DNA of 64,000 bases from an uncultured Emergencia sp. (GTDB lineage: Bacteria > Bacillota > Clostridia > Peptostreptococcales > Anaerovoracaceae): NCBI GenBank assembly GCA_937997955.1, contig CALLDR010000202.1:12911-76910 (forward strand). Direction: 5' to 3'. Each line of letters opens with the position of its first letter. The stretch's first letter is position 1. Of this stretch, positions 36,317 through 45,612 are shown one piece after another. The notes under the pieces were generated by a model. The model had not been told where the DNA came from. It was given only the letters and a program-made list of their open reading frames with translations, and ran no database searches. A program made the translations under genes and the position numbers.

Positions 36317-36327
36317 AACGCTTCCTC

Positions 36328-38211
36328 CTACCATTCAATGTGTATCGCATCAAAAGCGCAGTCGGACAGACATGCACCGCACTTGATACAGGTGTTAAAA
36401 TCGATTTCATAGGCCTTGCGAAGCTGCCCTTTGATAGCGTGAGCAGGACAGTTTCTCGCGCACTTGGAACAGCCTCTGCACTTATCCGGATTGATGACGA
36501 ACTTGCGCAGGGCTTCACAGTTGCGGGACGGACAGCGCTTTTCTACCACGTGCTGTTCGTATTCCTCCCGGAAGAACTTCAGGGTGCTCATGACAGGCTG
36601 CGCCGCGCACTTGCCCAGGCCGCACAGGGCCGTGTCCGTAATGGTCTGCGACAGCTCCTCCAATACGTCCAGGTCCTCAAGCTCTCCTTTGCCGCTGACG
36701 ATCCGCTCCAGGATTTCCAGCATTCTCTTGGTGCCCTCCCGGCACGGCACACACTTGCCGCAGCTCTCGTTCTGCGTGAAGTTCATGAAGAAGCGGGCCA
36801 CCTCTACCATGCAGGTATTGTCGTCCATGACTACCATGCCGCCGGAGCCGATCATGGCGCCGATCTTCTTCAGGGAATCAAAGTCCAGCTTCATGTCCAG
36901 ATGCTGCTCGGTCAGACAGCCGCCGGACGGTCCGCCGATCTGCACTGCCTTGAAAGCGCGGTCGTTTTTGATGCCGCCGCCGATCTCAAAGATGACTTCC
37001 CGCAGGGTCGTGCCCATCGGCACCTCGATGAGGCCGGTGTGCTTCACGCTGCCGGTCAGGGCAAAGGCCTTTGTTCCCGCGTTCTTGTCCGTACCGATGC
37101 TCTTGAACCAGTCCGCGCCCTGTTCGATGATCATCGGCACGTTGGCGTAGGTTTCTACGTTGTTCAGCACGGTCGGCTTATCAAAGAGGCCCTGCTCCAC
37201 GGTTCTCGGCGGTTTTACCCTCGGCATGCCCCGGTTTCCTTCGATGGAGGCGGTCAGAGCGCTGCCTTCGCCGCAGACAAAGGCGCCCGCGCCCCGGCTG
37301 ATATGTAAGCGGAAGCTGAAGCCGGTTCCCAGGATATTGTCACCCAGCAGGCCCCATTCCTCCGCCTGGGCGATGGCGTTTTTCAGACGGCTGATGGCCA
37401 GAGGGTATTCAGCCCGGACGTAGATGTAGCCCTCGTCGGCGCCGACCGCGTAGGCGGCCAGAGCCATGCCCTCGATCATCTTGTGCGGGTCGCCTTCCAT
37501 GATACTTCTGTCCATGAAAGCGCCCGGATCGCCTTCGTCGCCATTACAGACAACGTACCGCTTCTTCTCTTTCTGTCCCGCTACCTGGCTCCACTTCTTG
37601 CCGGTAGGGAAACCCGCGCCGCCTCTGCCGCGAAGGCCGGAATCGGCTACGACGTCGATGACCTCCTGCGGGGTCATTTCAAAGAGGGCCTTTGCCAGGG
37701 ACTGATACCCTCCGATGGCTATGTACTCCTGAATATGCTCCGCGTCGATGTGTCCGCAGTTTTTCAGCACGTTACGGGTCTGCTTTTTGTAAAAGCTGAT
37801 CTCCTCCTGCTTTGGCTTCTCCACGCCGTTTTCCTTGAACAGCAGTCTCGGGATCAGATGTCCGTTTTTGATGGTTCTCTCGAAGATTTCTTCGCAGTCC
37901 TCTTCTTTGACCTTGGTATACAGGACGCCGTGAGGCTCGATGCGCATCAGCGGTCCCATTTCGCAGAAGCCGTGACAGCCGCTCTTTCTCACCGCGATGC
38001 CTTCGCCGTGGGCGATCTCCTCGCCGAAGTGCACCTCAACCTCTGGGTGCAGCTCTGCCAGCTGGCACATCTTTTCATATATTTCGCCTGAACCGCCGGC
38101 CATACAGCCGGTACCGGCACAGATTAAAACTCTGCATTTACTGCTCTCGATCTCTCGTTCAAAGTCTTTGCGCGCCGCTTCAAGAGATGCTCTGTCTTTC
38201 ATTTTCTCCAT
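36328..38211 (-). CDS. hydB: NADH-binding hydrogenase subunit HydB (NuoF-like), set 2
   Basis: 627 aa. N-terminal thioredoxin-like [2Fe-2S] domain (CAGTGCMAGG...SGCHGFC), NuoF core (GLRGRGGAGFPTGKKW, CNGDEGDPGAFMDR), CGKCVPCREGTKRM and two terminal [4Fe-4S] motifs (CRGCSKCARNCP, CIKCGACLSDCAFDAI; in the last the usual proline after the fourth Cys is absent). AGAGGAG precedes the ATG at 38211. It begins 4 bp after hydC2 ends. Role as in set 1: electron exchange with NAD(H) and, in family members, ferredoxin. Confidence 0.94.
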   Translation of the reverse strand: MEKMKDRASLEAARKDFEREIESSKCRVLICAGTGCMAGGSGEIYEKMCQLAELHPEVEVHFGEEIAHGEGIAVRKSGCHGFCEMGPLMRIEPHGVLYTKVKEEDCEEIFERTIKNGHLIPRLLFKENGVEKPKQEEISFYKKQTRNVLKNCGHIDAEHIQEYIAIGGYQSLAKALFEMTPQEVIDVVADSGLRGRGGAGFPTGKKWSQVAGQKEKKRYVVCNGDEGDPGAFMDRSIMEGDPHKMIEGMALAAYAVGADEGYIYVRAEYPLAISRLKNAIAQAEEWGLLGDNILGTGFSFRLHISRGAGAFVCGEGSALTASIEGNRGMPRVKPPRTVEQGLFDKPTVLNNVETYANVPMIIEQGADWFKSIGTDKNAGTKAFALTGSVKHTGLIEVPMGTTLREVIFEIGGGIKNDRAFKAVQIGGPSGGCLTEQHLDMKLDFDSLKKIGAMIGSGGMVVMDDNTCMVEVARFFMNFTQNESCGKCVPCREGTKRMLEILERIVSGKGELEDLDVLEELSQTITDTALCGLGKCAAQPVMSTLKFFREEYEQHVVEKRCPSRNCEALRKFVINPDKCRGCSKCARNCPAHAIKGQLRKAYEIDFNTCIKCGACLSDCAFDAIHIEW

Positions 38212-38215
38212 ACTC

Positions 38216-38692
38216 TTACGCTCCTCTCAACTCGTTGATCAATGCGATGGCTGACTCCGGCGTCATGGTCGGATATACTTTGTCGTTGACGGTCAGCACT
38301 GGCGCTAACCCGCAGGCGCCCAGGCAGGATACCGTCTCCAGCGTAAACATCATGTCCTCTGTGGTATGCTGTTCATGGGAAAGTCCAAGCTCCGCATAAA
38401 GGGCTTCCAGAATCGGAATGGATTTGCGCACATGACAGGCAGTGCCGTCACAGACTTTGATCAGATATTTTCCCTTTGGCTCAAAGGAAAAGTTCTCATA
38501 AAAAGTCGCTACACTGTAGGCCTGGGACTCTGGGATATGCAGCTTCTTTGCCACATAGCTCAAAAGTTCCGGCGGAAGGTAGCGATATTCTTCCTGAATC
38601 TCCTGAATGATCGGGATCAGATCGGCTTGAGTACGCCCATGACAGGCAATAATCTCATCCGCTTTGTCATAATATTCTTTTTCCAGCATCAT
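38216..38692 (-). CDS. hydC: Hydrogenase [2Fe-2S] subunit HydC (NuoE-like), set 2
   Basis: 158 aa, thioredoxin-fold. Cys ligands in CDGTACHVRKS and CLGACGLAPVL. The ATG at 38692 (or the adjacent one at 38689) follows AAGG. The longer frame to 38752 begins only about 10 bp from the -10 box of the promoter and adds 20 residues without family similarity, so it is rejected. First gene of operon 2. Unlike operon 1, no Rex-type site is seen upstream. Confidence 0.92.
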   Translation of the reverse strand: MMLEKEYYDKADEIIACHGRTQADLIPIIQEIQEEYRYLPPELLSYVAKKLHIPESQAYSVATFYENFSFEPKGKYLIKVCDGTACHVRKSIPILEALYAELGLSHEQHTTEDMMFTLETVSCLGACGLAPVLTVNDKVYPTMTPESAIALINELRGA

Positions 38693-38761
38693 ACACCTTG
38701 TATCGCTGCCGCTGGGCCGGCGATACGCTCCTTTCCTCAATTTGCTAGTCACTCTTTCTCC

Positions 38762-38791
38762 ATTCTATACTGTATCCCGTATCCATGTCAA
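38762..38791 (-). promoter_or_regulatory. Sigma-A promoter of hydrogenase operon 2
   Basis: TTGACA (38791-38786) and TAGAAT (38767-38762) on the minus strand are 18 bp apart (TATAGA at 16 bp is an overlapping alternative), about 70 bp before the hydC2 start. Confidence 0.62.
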
Positions 38792-39099
38792 TAGGCAGAT
38801 GTACGCAAAAAAGCAACAACTTTTTTCCTTTAATATAGGTTTTTTTAATACAGGATTGAGGAGCCGGAGGGGCAGCGCAGGCAGGCGCAGCAAAGTCCCA
38901 GCCGCGGACGCGGCAAGAGTGGGCGTCCCTGCTGGGCCCACCGTAAGAGCAGCCGCCGCAAGATCAGGACGCCGCAAGATCAGGGCACGGGCGGGCGCGG
39001 CAAAACCCCTCCCGATCTCGCCGCAGGGTGCAGGTCCAAGAGGCGGGATCAAAAGGGGCTTTAAGGGACTTTGTTCACGACAGACCGCTTTCTTCTCCG
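38792..39099. other. GC-rich gene-free spacer
   Basis: From about 38860 to 39060 the sequence is strikingly GC-rich compared with its surroundings and holds a 14-bp direct repeat GCCGCAAGATCAGG at 38955 and 38971 (16-bp period). Frames crossing it have no ribosome binding site and biased Ala/Arg/Pro composition, so I call no gene. Confidence 0.5.
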
Positions 39100-40104
39100 T
39101 CAGTCACGCTTCAGCCTGAGCCAGGCGTATGCCAGCATACAGAAGACGAAAAATGCCAGAATCGGCGCGGCCTGCCAACAGATCATCAGTTGCTCCTGCT
39201 CAGGGCAATAGCTGTGGGACGGATAAAGCCCTCCGTCGCTCAGAAAGGCCGACGCCAGGTATGCCGATGGAATCAGGCAGAAATATCTGAACAGCACGCC
39301 GAGCTTTGCCCTGCGGAACACCAGCCAGAGCAGCAAAAGCGCCGCGGCGCAGGCTGACGCCAGCTTCACATGGCGGTCCAGCTCCATGCGGCCCTGCAGC
39401 TTGCCTTCCTCCAGCAGCTCGGTATCTCCATCAAAGGATTCGCCGTAGATCAGGGTCAGCTGGCCGGTAGCCATGTTGCGGTAATAGACCGCGTCCGTTT
39501 TCGGGCTTGGCCACGAGAGCAGCTCATCGCACTGATAAAACGCCTCTTGGAGAACCTCGTTCTCCGTTTCCCCGTCATCGTTCACCGTTCCCAGCCCTTC
39601 CGTGAAGGTGACCTCATGCTGCCGTCTCTGGCCGGAAAGCAGATCCCAATTGCTGTGCCACGCCAGGATTTCTCTGACTCTCTTACCGTCTTTGTCATAG
39701 TACTGGCTGGTGAAATTGGTCGCCTCTTCATCTAGATCGGCCAGCACAAAGCCTTCCTTTGTTTCCGTGATCTCAAACAGGTCATCGTCGTAGTCGACGG
39801 CTCTCATAGCCGTCTGATAAGCAAAGACAGCCGTCAGCACGCACGCCGCCAAAGCGCAGCCGCACAGCACGGAGAGTACCCGCTCCAGCCGCAGCCTTTT
39901 TTTCAGCAGCATCAAAGGCGCTTTCTGGGACTCCGCCTCATCGACAACCGTCTCCTTTGCCGAGCTTTCCAGCGTCTCCCGTTCCCGGCTGCATGCCGGA
40001 CACGCCTCCAGATGCTCTCTGACTGCCTCTGCCGACGATCCGCTGATCATGTCCTCCACGTACAGCGGAAGCAGATCCTTTACGATGTCACAGGATAAAT
40101 TCAT
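39100..40104 (-). CDS. Zinc-finger anti-sigma factor, membrane-bound
   Basis: 334 aa. N-terminal anti-sigma zinc finger (MNLSCDIVKDLLPLYVEDM, then HLEACPACSRE giving the HxxxCxxC ligands) in the first 40 residues, a membrane span near 75-95 (VLSVLCGCALAACVLTAVFAY), a large outer domain, and two more hydrophobic segments near the C-terminus. The start at 40104 follows GGAGGAG; the frame extending to 40179 overlaps the sigma gene. It lies 22 bp behind an ECF sigma gene, its expected partner, holding it inactive at the membrane until a signal acts. Confidence 0.82.
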   Translation of the reverse strand: MNLSCDIVKDLLPLYVEDMISGSSAEAVREHLEACPACSRERETLESSAKETVVDEAESQKAPLMLLKKRLRLERVLSVLCGCALAACVLTAVFAYQTAMRAVDYDDDLFEITETKEGFVLADLDEEATNFTSQYYDKDGKRVREILAWHSNWDLLSGQRRQHEVTFTEGLGTVNDDGETENEVLQEAFYQCDELLSWPSPKTDAVYYRNMATGQLTLIYGESFDGDTELLEEGKLQGRMELDRHVKLASACAAALLLLWLVFRRAKLGVLFRYFCLIPSAYLASAFLSDGGLYPSHSYCPEQEQLMICWQAAPILAFFVFCMLAYAWLRLKRD

Positions 40105-40126
40105 GCCTTCTCCTCCTTTTCCGTTC

Positions 40127-40615
40127 CTATTTCTCCACTTCTTCCCGAATGTGCTTTCTCGCCCGATGATAGGTGACACAGGCCCAGTTCTCCGACTTTC
40201 CGAAAATATCTCCGATCTGCCGAAAGCTCAGCTCTCCCAGCGCCCGCAGCAGGAACACCTCTTTGTACGGCTCTTTCAGATCGTGGAGCAGTCCGTAGAT
40301 CTGCGCCGCGGCCTCTTTGTCCTCAAGCTGCGCCTCCACAGAGGTCTGATCAAAGTCCGCTTCCGACAACCGCGACTGCGAAATCTCCGACTTTCGCCTT
40401 CGCAGATAGCTGTAATAGCAGTTTTTGGCGATCTGGCAAAGCCAGCTGCTGATATGGCAGTCGCCGCGAAACCCGTCGATATGCTTCAGCGCCCTGAAAA
40501 ACGTTTCACTGCAGAGTTCCTCCGCCACATGCTCATCACCGCACAGCTTCAGCAAATATCGGTATACCTGATCGAAGTACATCTGGTAGATCTTCTCAAA
40601 CTGCCGCTGTGTCAC
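40127..40615 (-). CDS. ECF-type RNA polymerase sigma factor
   Basis: 162 aa with the two sigma domains. Region 2 reads IYQMYFDQVYRYLLKLCGDEHVAEELCSETFFRAL and ISSWLCQIAKNCYYSYLRR; region 4 reads LHDLKEPYKEVFLLRALGELSFRQIGDIFGKSENWACVTYHRARKHI. It is first in a two-gene unit with its anti-sigma factor. Its regulon cannot be seen from this window; the gap upstream (40616-40761) contains no obvious self-like -35 AAC motif that I would trust. Confidence 0.92.
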   Translation of the reverse strand: MTQRQFEKIYQMYFDQVYRYLLKLCGDEHVAEELCSETFFRALKHIDGFRGDCHISSWLCQIAKNCYYSYLRRRKSEISQSRLSEADFDQTSVEAQLEDKEAAAQIYGLLHDLKEPYKEVFLLRALGELSFRQIGDIFGKSENWACVTYHRARKHIREEVEK

Positions 40616-40761
40616 CTTCTCACCTCCTCCATTCGTTCTCTTGATCCGTTTTCTTAATCCCTTCTTCTGTCTATTAGACCCGCTCAGAGCGAATATCTTA
40701 CAAAGTTTTTATTCTTTAATCAATATTATTCAATATTGTTTTTAATTGATCAAGTCTTTCC

Positions 40762-40810
40762 AAACAGAAAACAACGAGCTGCCAAAATCCACTTTCGTCA
40801 GCTCGTTCGT
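40762..40810 (-). terminator. Terminator of the YjiH/reductase operon
   Basis: A 9-bp perfect stem, AACGAGCTG (40773-40781) with CAGCTCGTT (40799-40807), is followed on the minus strand by GTTTTC, 17 bp after the reductase stop. Confidence 0.75.
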
Positions 40811-40826
40811 AAAAATTATTAAAATG

Positions 40827-42869
40827 TTAAATTTGCAGTGATGCTGCATATGCAGTTCTGGTCGCGTTCTCTATATTCGCTACTTCTCTTTTATCTCCTA
40901 CATAAATAACCGTTTGAGCCAAATGGTCAAAATCGGATGTATGCAGGCGGTTTCTTAACCCTGTTGACAGAATCACAGTATCGGCGGGAATAAACCGTTC
41001 ACAGCCGTTTTCATCTGCATAATACACTCCTGTTTCCGTGATCTCACTACACATGGCGTTAAGATGTACACAAACATTATCTACTGCTTTTAAGTCGTCA
41101 AAGCTTTTCAAGTCCGGCCTGTATTCATGATACAGGAAAAACTCTGTAAACACCTTATCTTCCCAGAAACCCTTAGAAAATTTCATAAGCCTGTCGGCCG
41201 CCTCAATCAAATGTACCTTTTTCCCCATGGTCTGCAGCTGGATCGTTAATTCGCAACCAACGTCTCCGCCGCCGATGACAACGACACGCTCCCCGATTTC
41301 ATCTGTACGTTTAAATACATCTGACGCATGAATTACAATATCGCAGTCTACGCCTTTAATATCCGGAATGAACTTTTCTGCACCAGTCGCCACGATAATT
41401 ACATCCGGCACAATAGACGCAATAGCAGCTTCTGTTGCGGTAATCCCAAGGCGTATCTCTATGTTTTCCCTTTTTTCTACTTGGCGGATCAGATAGTCTC
41501 TAAATCTCTTAACACCTTGTTTAAACTGAATGAAATCAGCAAATTCCAGCCTTCCGCCTAACTTCTTTTCTCTCTCAAAAAGTATCACCTGATGTCCTCT
41601 GTCTGCGATTTCTATTGCTGACAGCATGCCGCTTGGCCCGCCGCCAATGACAGCTACCCGCTTCGCTTTGCCATCACCGATGACCGCCGGCATTTCCTTA
41701 ATAAAGGCTCTTCTCGGATTAACACTGCAATAGCTCATACTCCCTGCAGAATCCAGTGGCTCGCAGAAATCGAGACAATGCAGACATCTGATGCACGGCC
41801 TGATATCCTCCGGAACATCCTTCCTTGCTTTTTCTGCCCAGTCAGGGTCGGCAATAAAGGCTCTTGCCATTCCCACCAGATCCGCACCGCCAGTCTTTAT
41901 CAATTCATTGGCAAATGCTGGATCATCTATACCTCCTACGGTTTCAATAAGGCACTTTCGTTCCTTCTTTTTGATCTCTCTAGCAAGATGGCTGTTGCAT
42001 CCCTGCCGCATGTATTGTGATGGAAAAGTAAACGCTTCTGTAAAAGAATCATGAATCTTGCCCGCAGAACACTGGACGATATCGACAGTTTCAGACATGA
42101 TGTCGATGATCTGGCTGACGTCCTCAATGGTAATCCCGCCTTTTTGCACTTCTGTTCCACTAATCCTCATTGCAATGATCATATCATCTCCGACCCTTTT
42201 GCGGATCCTGTCCACCACCATCTTAGGGAACCTCGCCCGATTCTCTACAGAACCTCCATATTTGTCCGTTCGTCTGTTCTCAATCGGCGAAAAAAATTCT
42301 CCTAACAGCCAGTTATGCGCTGCATGAACATTCACAACATCAAAACCAGCTCGTTTCCCGATAAACGCTGCCTCAGCAAAGCAATCCGCAACATATTCCA
42401 TTTCCTCTTCAGTCATCGGTTCTACGATGAATCCATCATCCTTCTCCAGATAGCTCGGTCCGATAAGGCGGTTGCCTTCTACCGGCGTGCACCACTGCCC
42501 GCCGTGATTCAATTCTATACTTGCCAGTGCGCCATATGCGTGAATTCGCTCTACAACGCGATGCATTGGCGGCAGTAAATAGGCATTTACAAACTGCTTA
42601 TCAAAGAAATCAAAGTACTCTCTATGGGCACCTAAATAGAATCTCGGATCCACTCCTAAATGTCCGGTATTAACGATAGCTGCCCCGCCTCTGGCGATAT
42701 TGCCGTAATAAATTGCCGCTTCTTCGCTGAATACAGCCATTCCATTTCTGTCTGCTTCGAGCATTCTTGGATCTCCGTGTGGTGAGGAGACCACTCTATT
42801 TTTGACGATTTTATTTCTAATGACCAAAGGCTGAAACAATTCTGGATACATCCTCTGAAAACTAGCCAT
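40827..42869 (-). CDS. Old-yellow-enzyme/2,4-dienoyl-CoA reductase-type iron-sulfur flavoprotein
   Basis: 680 aa with three parts. An FMN-binding TIM barrel (1 to about 350; FQPLVIRNKIVKNRVV, VNVHAAHNWLLGEFFSP), a [4Fe-4S] motif (CIRCLHCLDFCEP with a further Cys in SYCSVNP), and an FAD/NAD(P)-binding part (VAVIGGGPSGMLSAIEIADRGHQVILFE; RVVVIGGGDVGCELTIQL). Homologues reduce activated C=C bonds, for example dienoyl-CoA reductase, enoate or cinnamate reductases and the bile-acid BaiCD/BaiH. The substrate here is unknown. The gene sits 17 bp behind a YjiH-type transporter that may import it, under a divergent ArsR-type regulator. Confidence 0.88.
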   Translation of the reverse strand: MASFQRMYPELFQPLVIRNKIVKNRVVSSPHGDPRMLEADRNGMAVFSEEAAIYYGNIARGGAAIVNTGHLGVDPRFYLGAHREYFDFFDKQFVNAYLLPPMHRVVERIHAYGALASIELNHGGQWCTPVEGNRLIGPSYLEKDDGFIVEPMTEEEMEYVADCFAEAAFIGKRAGFDVVNVHAAHNWLLGEFFSPIENRRTDKYGGSVENRARFPKMVVDRIRKRVGDDMIIAMRISGTEVQKGGITIEDVSQIIDIMSETVDIVQCSAGKIHDSFTEAFTFPSQYMRQGCNSHLAREIKKKERKCLIETVGGIDDPAFANELIKTGGADLVGMARAFIADPDWAEKARKDVPEDIRPCIRCLHCLDFCEPLDSAGSMSYCSVNPRRAFIKEMPAVIGDGKAKRVAVIGGGPSGMLSAIEIADRGHQVILFEREKKLGGRLEFADFIQFKQGVKRFRDYLIRQVEKRENIEIRLGITATEAAIASIVPDVIIVATGAEKFIPDIKGVDCDIVIHASDVFKRTDEIGERVVVIGGGDVGCELTIQLQTMGKKVHLIEAADRLMKFSKGFWEDKVFTEFFLYHEYRPDLKSFDDLKAVDNVCVHLNAMCSEITETGVYYADENGCERFIPADTVILSTGLRNRLHTSDFDHLAQTVIYVGDKREVANIENATRTAYAASLQI

Positions 42870-42886
42870 TTAAAACACCTTCCCTT

Positions 42887-44257
42887 CTATATCATTGGAA
42901 TTCCCAGCACAAACCGGATTACCGGCGTCGCTACCAATAAAATGATAATGGTTCTCTCCAAAAATATCAGCACCAGATCTCTGAATCTAACTGGAATTGA
43001 CGTACTTAAAATCATAGAACCAGTCTCAGAAATGAAAATTAACTGACACACAGACAGTACAGCAACCAGCATCTTTGTAAAAGTAGAGGAAATCTGTGCT
43101 CCTGCAATAGCCGCAGGAATAAACATATCTGCAAATCCCGCAAGCAGTGTGGTGGATGCTGCCTGTGCTTCCGGTATATGAAGCAGGTTCAGTAAAGGCA
43201 TAAAAGGAACTCCCAGCCAGTTAAATACAGGTGTATAATATGCAATAACCAGAGTAACTGTACCGATTGCCATAACTGTAGTATTCAGCGTAAAGAGAAT
43301 CATGCACGCATTCTTTCCCCACTGATACAAAAACTCCTTGGCGGTCAAATTATTGTTATTTGCCTTATTTGTCGCCTGAATTGCTGCCCACTTTGACAAA
43401 GATACGCCTTCCGGATGCAGTTTTCCGTCATAATTGCATCTGCCGCCGCAATATTCATCCTTTTTCAAAGAGAGCGGCGGTATTCTTGGCATGATGACTG
43501 CACATGCAATGTACGTAATCAGCAAGGCCAGCAAATAAGGAAAAAACATATCTGACAATCCAACCTGCTCAATAATGACCAGCATAAAAGTGATTGAAAC
43601 AGAAGTAAATGTAGTAATGATGACCGCAGCTTCTCTCGCATTGTAATAGCCATTCTCATACTGGTTATTAGTCATGATGACTCCAATAGCTGTATCACCC
43701 ACAAAAGAAGTCAGGCAGTCTATGGCCGCACGGCCTGGAATTCTGAACAGCCTATGAAAAAATTTGCTGCAAAATGTGCCTACAAACTCCATAAGGCCAA
43801 ACTCCAGCATAAGAGGCAACAGTCCTGTCGCAATGAAAGCGATCGGCACAATGCCAGAAATCAAGTCCACCAGTACAAAAGTTCCCGTATCCGGCGATAT
43901 GAGCCACTCTGGGCCAAATCCAAACATAACTGGTACTGCCAAAATTCCCCCTATGACCCTGACGATTACCCAATACCATTCAGTCACAAAGGTCGCATTT
44001 AATACCTTGTTGTTAACAATAAATTTCGGCTTAAACACGCTGCCGATAAATGACAGCAGGGCCCCGCTGGTGATGAAAAAAAACGCGGCCCAAAGCAATA
44101 CTGTGGGTCCCAGAATTTTCTTTACGATGTTTAGGATCACAGTAATGCAGATCGTCATTTGCCCCTCATATGGCAGCGGCGTCAAAAATAGAAGTACGCC
44201 AATCAGCGAAGGAATAACGAAACGCAAAACCTTTTTTGCCGTTAGATTGTTTTCCAT
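42887..44257 (-). CDS. YjiH-family membrane transporter (nucleoside-recognition/Gate domains)
   Basis: 456 aa with about ten membrane spans and two Gate domains: FCSKFFHRLFRIPGRAAIDCLTSFVGDTAIGVIMTNNQYENG in the first half and AQISSTFTKMLVAVLSVCQLIFISETGSMIL in the second. The C-terminal region has the usual IPVRFRDLVLIFLERTIIILLVA. Transport substrates of this family are not established. It is transcribed with the downstream old-yellow-enzyme reductase from a promoter overlapped by a 9-bp repeat shared with the divergent regulator gene. It is distantly related to the SpmA/SpmB proteins encoded at 49-50 kb. Confidence 0.85.
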   Translation of the reverse strand: MENNLTAKKVLRFVIPSLIGVLLFLTPLPYEGQMTICITVILNIVKKILGPTVLLWAAFFFITSGALLSFIGSVFKPKFIVNNKVLNATFVTEWYWVIVRVIGGILAVPVMFGFGPEWLISPDTGTFVLVDLISGIVPIAFIATGLLPLMLEFGLMEFVGTFCSKFFHRLFRIPGRAAIDCLTSFVGDTAIGVIMTNNQYENGYYNAREAAVIITTFTSVSITFMLVIIEQVGLSDMFFPYLLALLITYIACAVIMPRIPPLSLKKDEYCGGRCNYDGKLHPEGVSLSKWAAIQATNKANNNNLTAKEFLYQWGKNACMILFTLNTTVMAIGTVTLVIAYYTPVFNWLGVPFMPLLNLLHIPEAQAASTTLLAGFADMFIPAAIAGAQISSTFTKMLVAVLSVCQLIFISETGSMILSTSIPVRFRDLVLIFLERTIIILLVATPVIRFVLGIPMI

Positions 44258-44289
44258 GTCAAACCTCCTTAAAAATAATTTATATTCAA

Positions 44290-44317
44290 ATTATAGTCCG
44301 CATTACGATTAAGTCAA
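44290..44317 (-). promoter_or_regulatory. Promoter of the YjiH/reductase operon with operator-like repeat
   Basis: TTGACT (44317-44312) and TATAAT (44295-44290) are 16 bp apart on the minus strand. ACGATTAAG (44305-44313) overlaps the -35 end, and its exact inverse CTTAATCGT lies at 44412-44420, just before the ArsR-type gene. A related ATCGTTTAAA sits between (44333). Confidence 0.6.
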
Positions 44318-44411
44318 TTTAGTTTTTTTAAAATCGTTTAAATTTTGGTAGATCACTTTACATTTCGGCTAAAATCAACTAAAATATACCATAAATATGA
44401 TTTTAAATTTG

Positions 44412-44420
44412 CTTAATCGT
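44412..44420. promoter_or_regulatory. CTTAATCGT, second copy of the divergent-region repeat
   Basis: Inverted copy of 44305-44313, about 100 bp away and 24 bp before the regulator ATG. It could be a second site for the ArsR-type protein, allowing autoregulation. Confidence 0.4.
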
Positions 44421-44443
44421 TTATCAAAAGGAGAACACTATCC

Positions 44444-45556
44444 ATGATAATATCAAAGAACATTGCCAAGATGCCCCAGTCCACACCTTACGACATTAAC
44501 TGCACCATCAGCTATTCGGCTCCGCTGGAACAGCTTTTTTGTTTGAATGCCCTTGTGGATCCCGAATCTCATCCCGACTGCAAATTCTGGGCAAAGGATC
44601 GATTCTCTTATCTGTCAAAAGAACTGCAGGATGAAGTCATGTTCTTCGCCAAACACTATGCAAAATGGATCTTCGCAACAGATGTCGTCGAGCATCTTTC
44701 CGTTGGCCTGACTCCAGCTGAATGTACAATCGCGAATATCTCCAAATTAATCAAAGAAATGGACCCTATTGAATTTGCTTATATTTTTCTCGGCTTTTCC
44801 GCGTTTGACCACAGCAAAACCAGACTTGCCGACTGGTTTGCAGATCCAAAATCATTCAAACCCGAAGATCTGGGTGAACAGCGTTTTTTCCTGAAAACCG
44901 AGGATGTTATCTTCTTCTTTGAGAACAGCACTTCTATAAAGCATCGTCTTTCATGGGTCATGGAAGAATACTGGCATCAAAGTTTTCAGTATGATTGGGA
45001 ATATATTGAGCCCTATATGCGTTCTTTTATCAATAAGGAATATTCTAAGGTTGCACAGAAAGGTGCATTTCAATATGTCAAAGAAATGCATCCCAATATA
45101 ACATTTAAGGACGGATTCCTCACATTCCAGAAGGAACCTGATTTTTCTATAAACATCAAAAATATCAGTGAGGTCAGTATCAATCTGTCAGTGTTCATAG
45201 GTTCCTCTCTCGCCGTCAACATTATCGGCAGCAAGCTTTATCTGACAAAAAATCTCGGATTCCAGTCTGCCATCACTGCATCGCCCGTTCCTACAGACTT
45301 GGTTAATATCACAAAAGCCTGCAGTGATGAAACCCGGCTGAAAATGCTGAAGATATTTTGGAACGGACAGGCTACAACTCAAAGCCTGTCAGAAATCCTG
45401 CATTTATCACCCAGCGCTATTTCTCTTCATATAAAACAACTGAAGGCAGCCAACCTCATTGACAGCTATAAAGACGGAAAATTTGTATATTACTATATCA
45501 ATGCTTCCGCGATTCAAGGGATACATCAAATTCTGATCAGCTATTTAAAGAAATAG
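44444..45556 (+). CDS. ArsR-type winged-helix regulator with long N-terminal domain
   Basis: 370 aa. The C-terminal 80 residues are an ArsR helix-turn-helix (KACSDETRLKMLKIFWNGQATTQSLSEILHLSPSAISLHIKQLKAANLIDSYKDGKFVYYYIN). The N-terminal 280 residues belong to the DUF5937-like sensor part found on long ArsR proteins; no metal-binding Cys cluster of classical ArsR is evident, so a small organic ligand is more likely. AAAAGGAGAA precedes the ATG. It is divergent from the YjiH-reductase operon and its probable regulator. Confidence 0.82.
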   Translation: MIISKNIAKMPQSTPYDINCTISYSAPLEQLFCLNALVDPESHPDCKFWAKDRFSYLSKELQDEVMFFAKHYAKWIFATDVVEHLSVGLTPAECTIANISKLIKEMDPIEFAYIFLGFSAFDHSKTRLADWFADPKSFKPEDLGEQRFFLKTEDVIFFFENSTSIKHRLSWVMEEYWHQSFQYDWEYIEPYMRSFINKEYSKVAQKGAFQYVKEMHPNITFKDGFLTFQKEPDFSINIKNISEVSINLSVFIGSSLAVNIIGSKLYLTKNLGFQSAITASPVPTDLVNITKACSDETRLKMLKIFWNGQATTQSLSEILHLSPSAISLHIKQLKAANLIDSYKDGKFVYYYINASAIQGIHQILISYLKK

Positions 45557-45560
45557 AAAC

Positions 45561-45612
45561 GAAAAAAGGCGCTTCCCGGCTCATCTTTTGAAACCAGAAA
45601 ACACCTTTTTTC
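45561..45612. terminator. Terminator after the ArsR-type gene
   Basis: GAAAAAAGG (45561-45569) pairs with CCTTTTTTC (45604-45612) around a 34-nt loop. The stem is mostly A-T, so termination would rest on the T run. Confidence 0.4.

Noticed and set aside
38765..39052. A 95-codon gene in the GC-rich spacer
   Set aside because: Low-complexity Ala/Pro/Leu composition from GC-rich DNA, and the frame crosses the promoter of hydrogenase operon 2.
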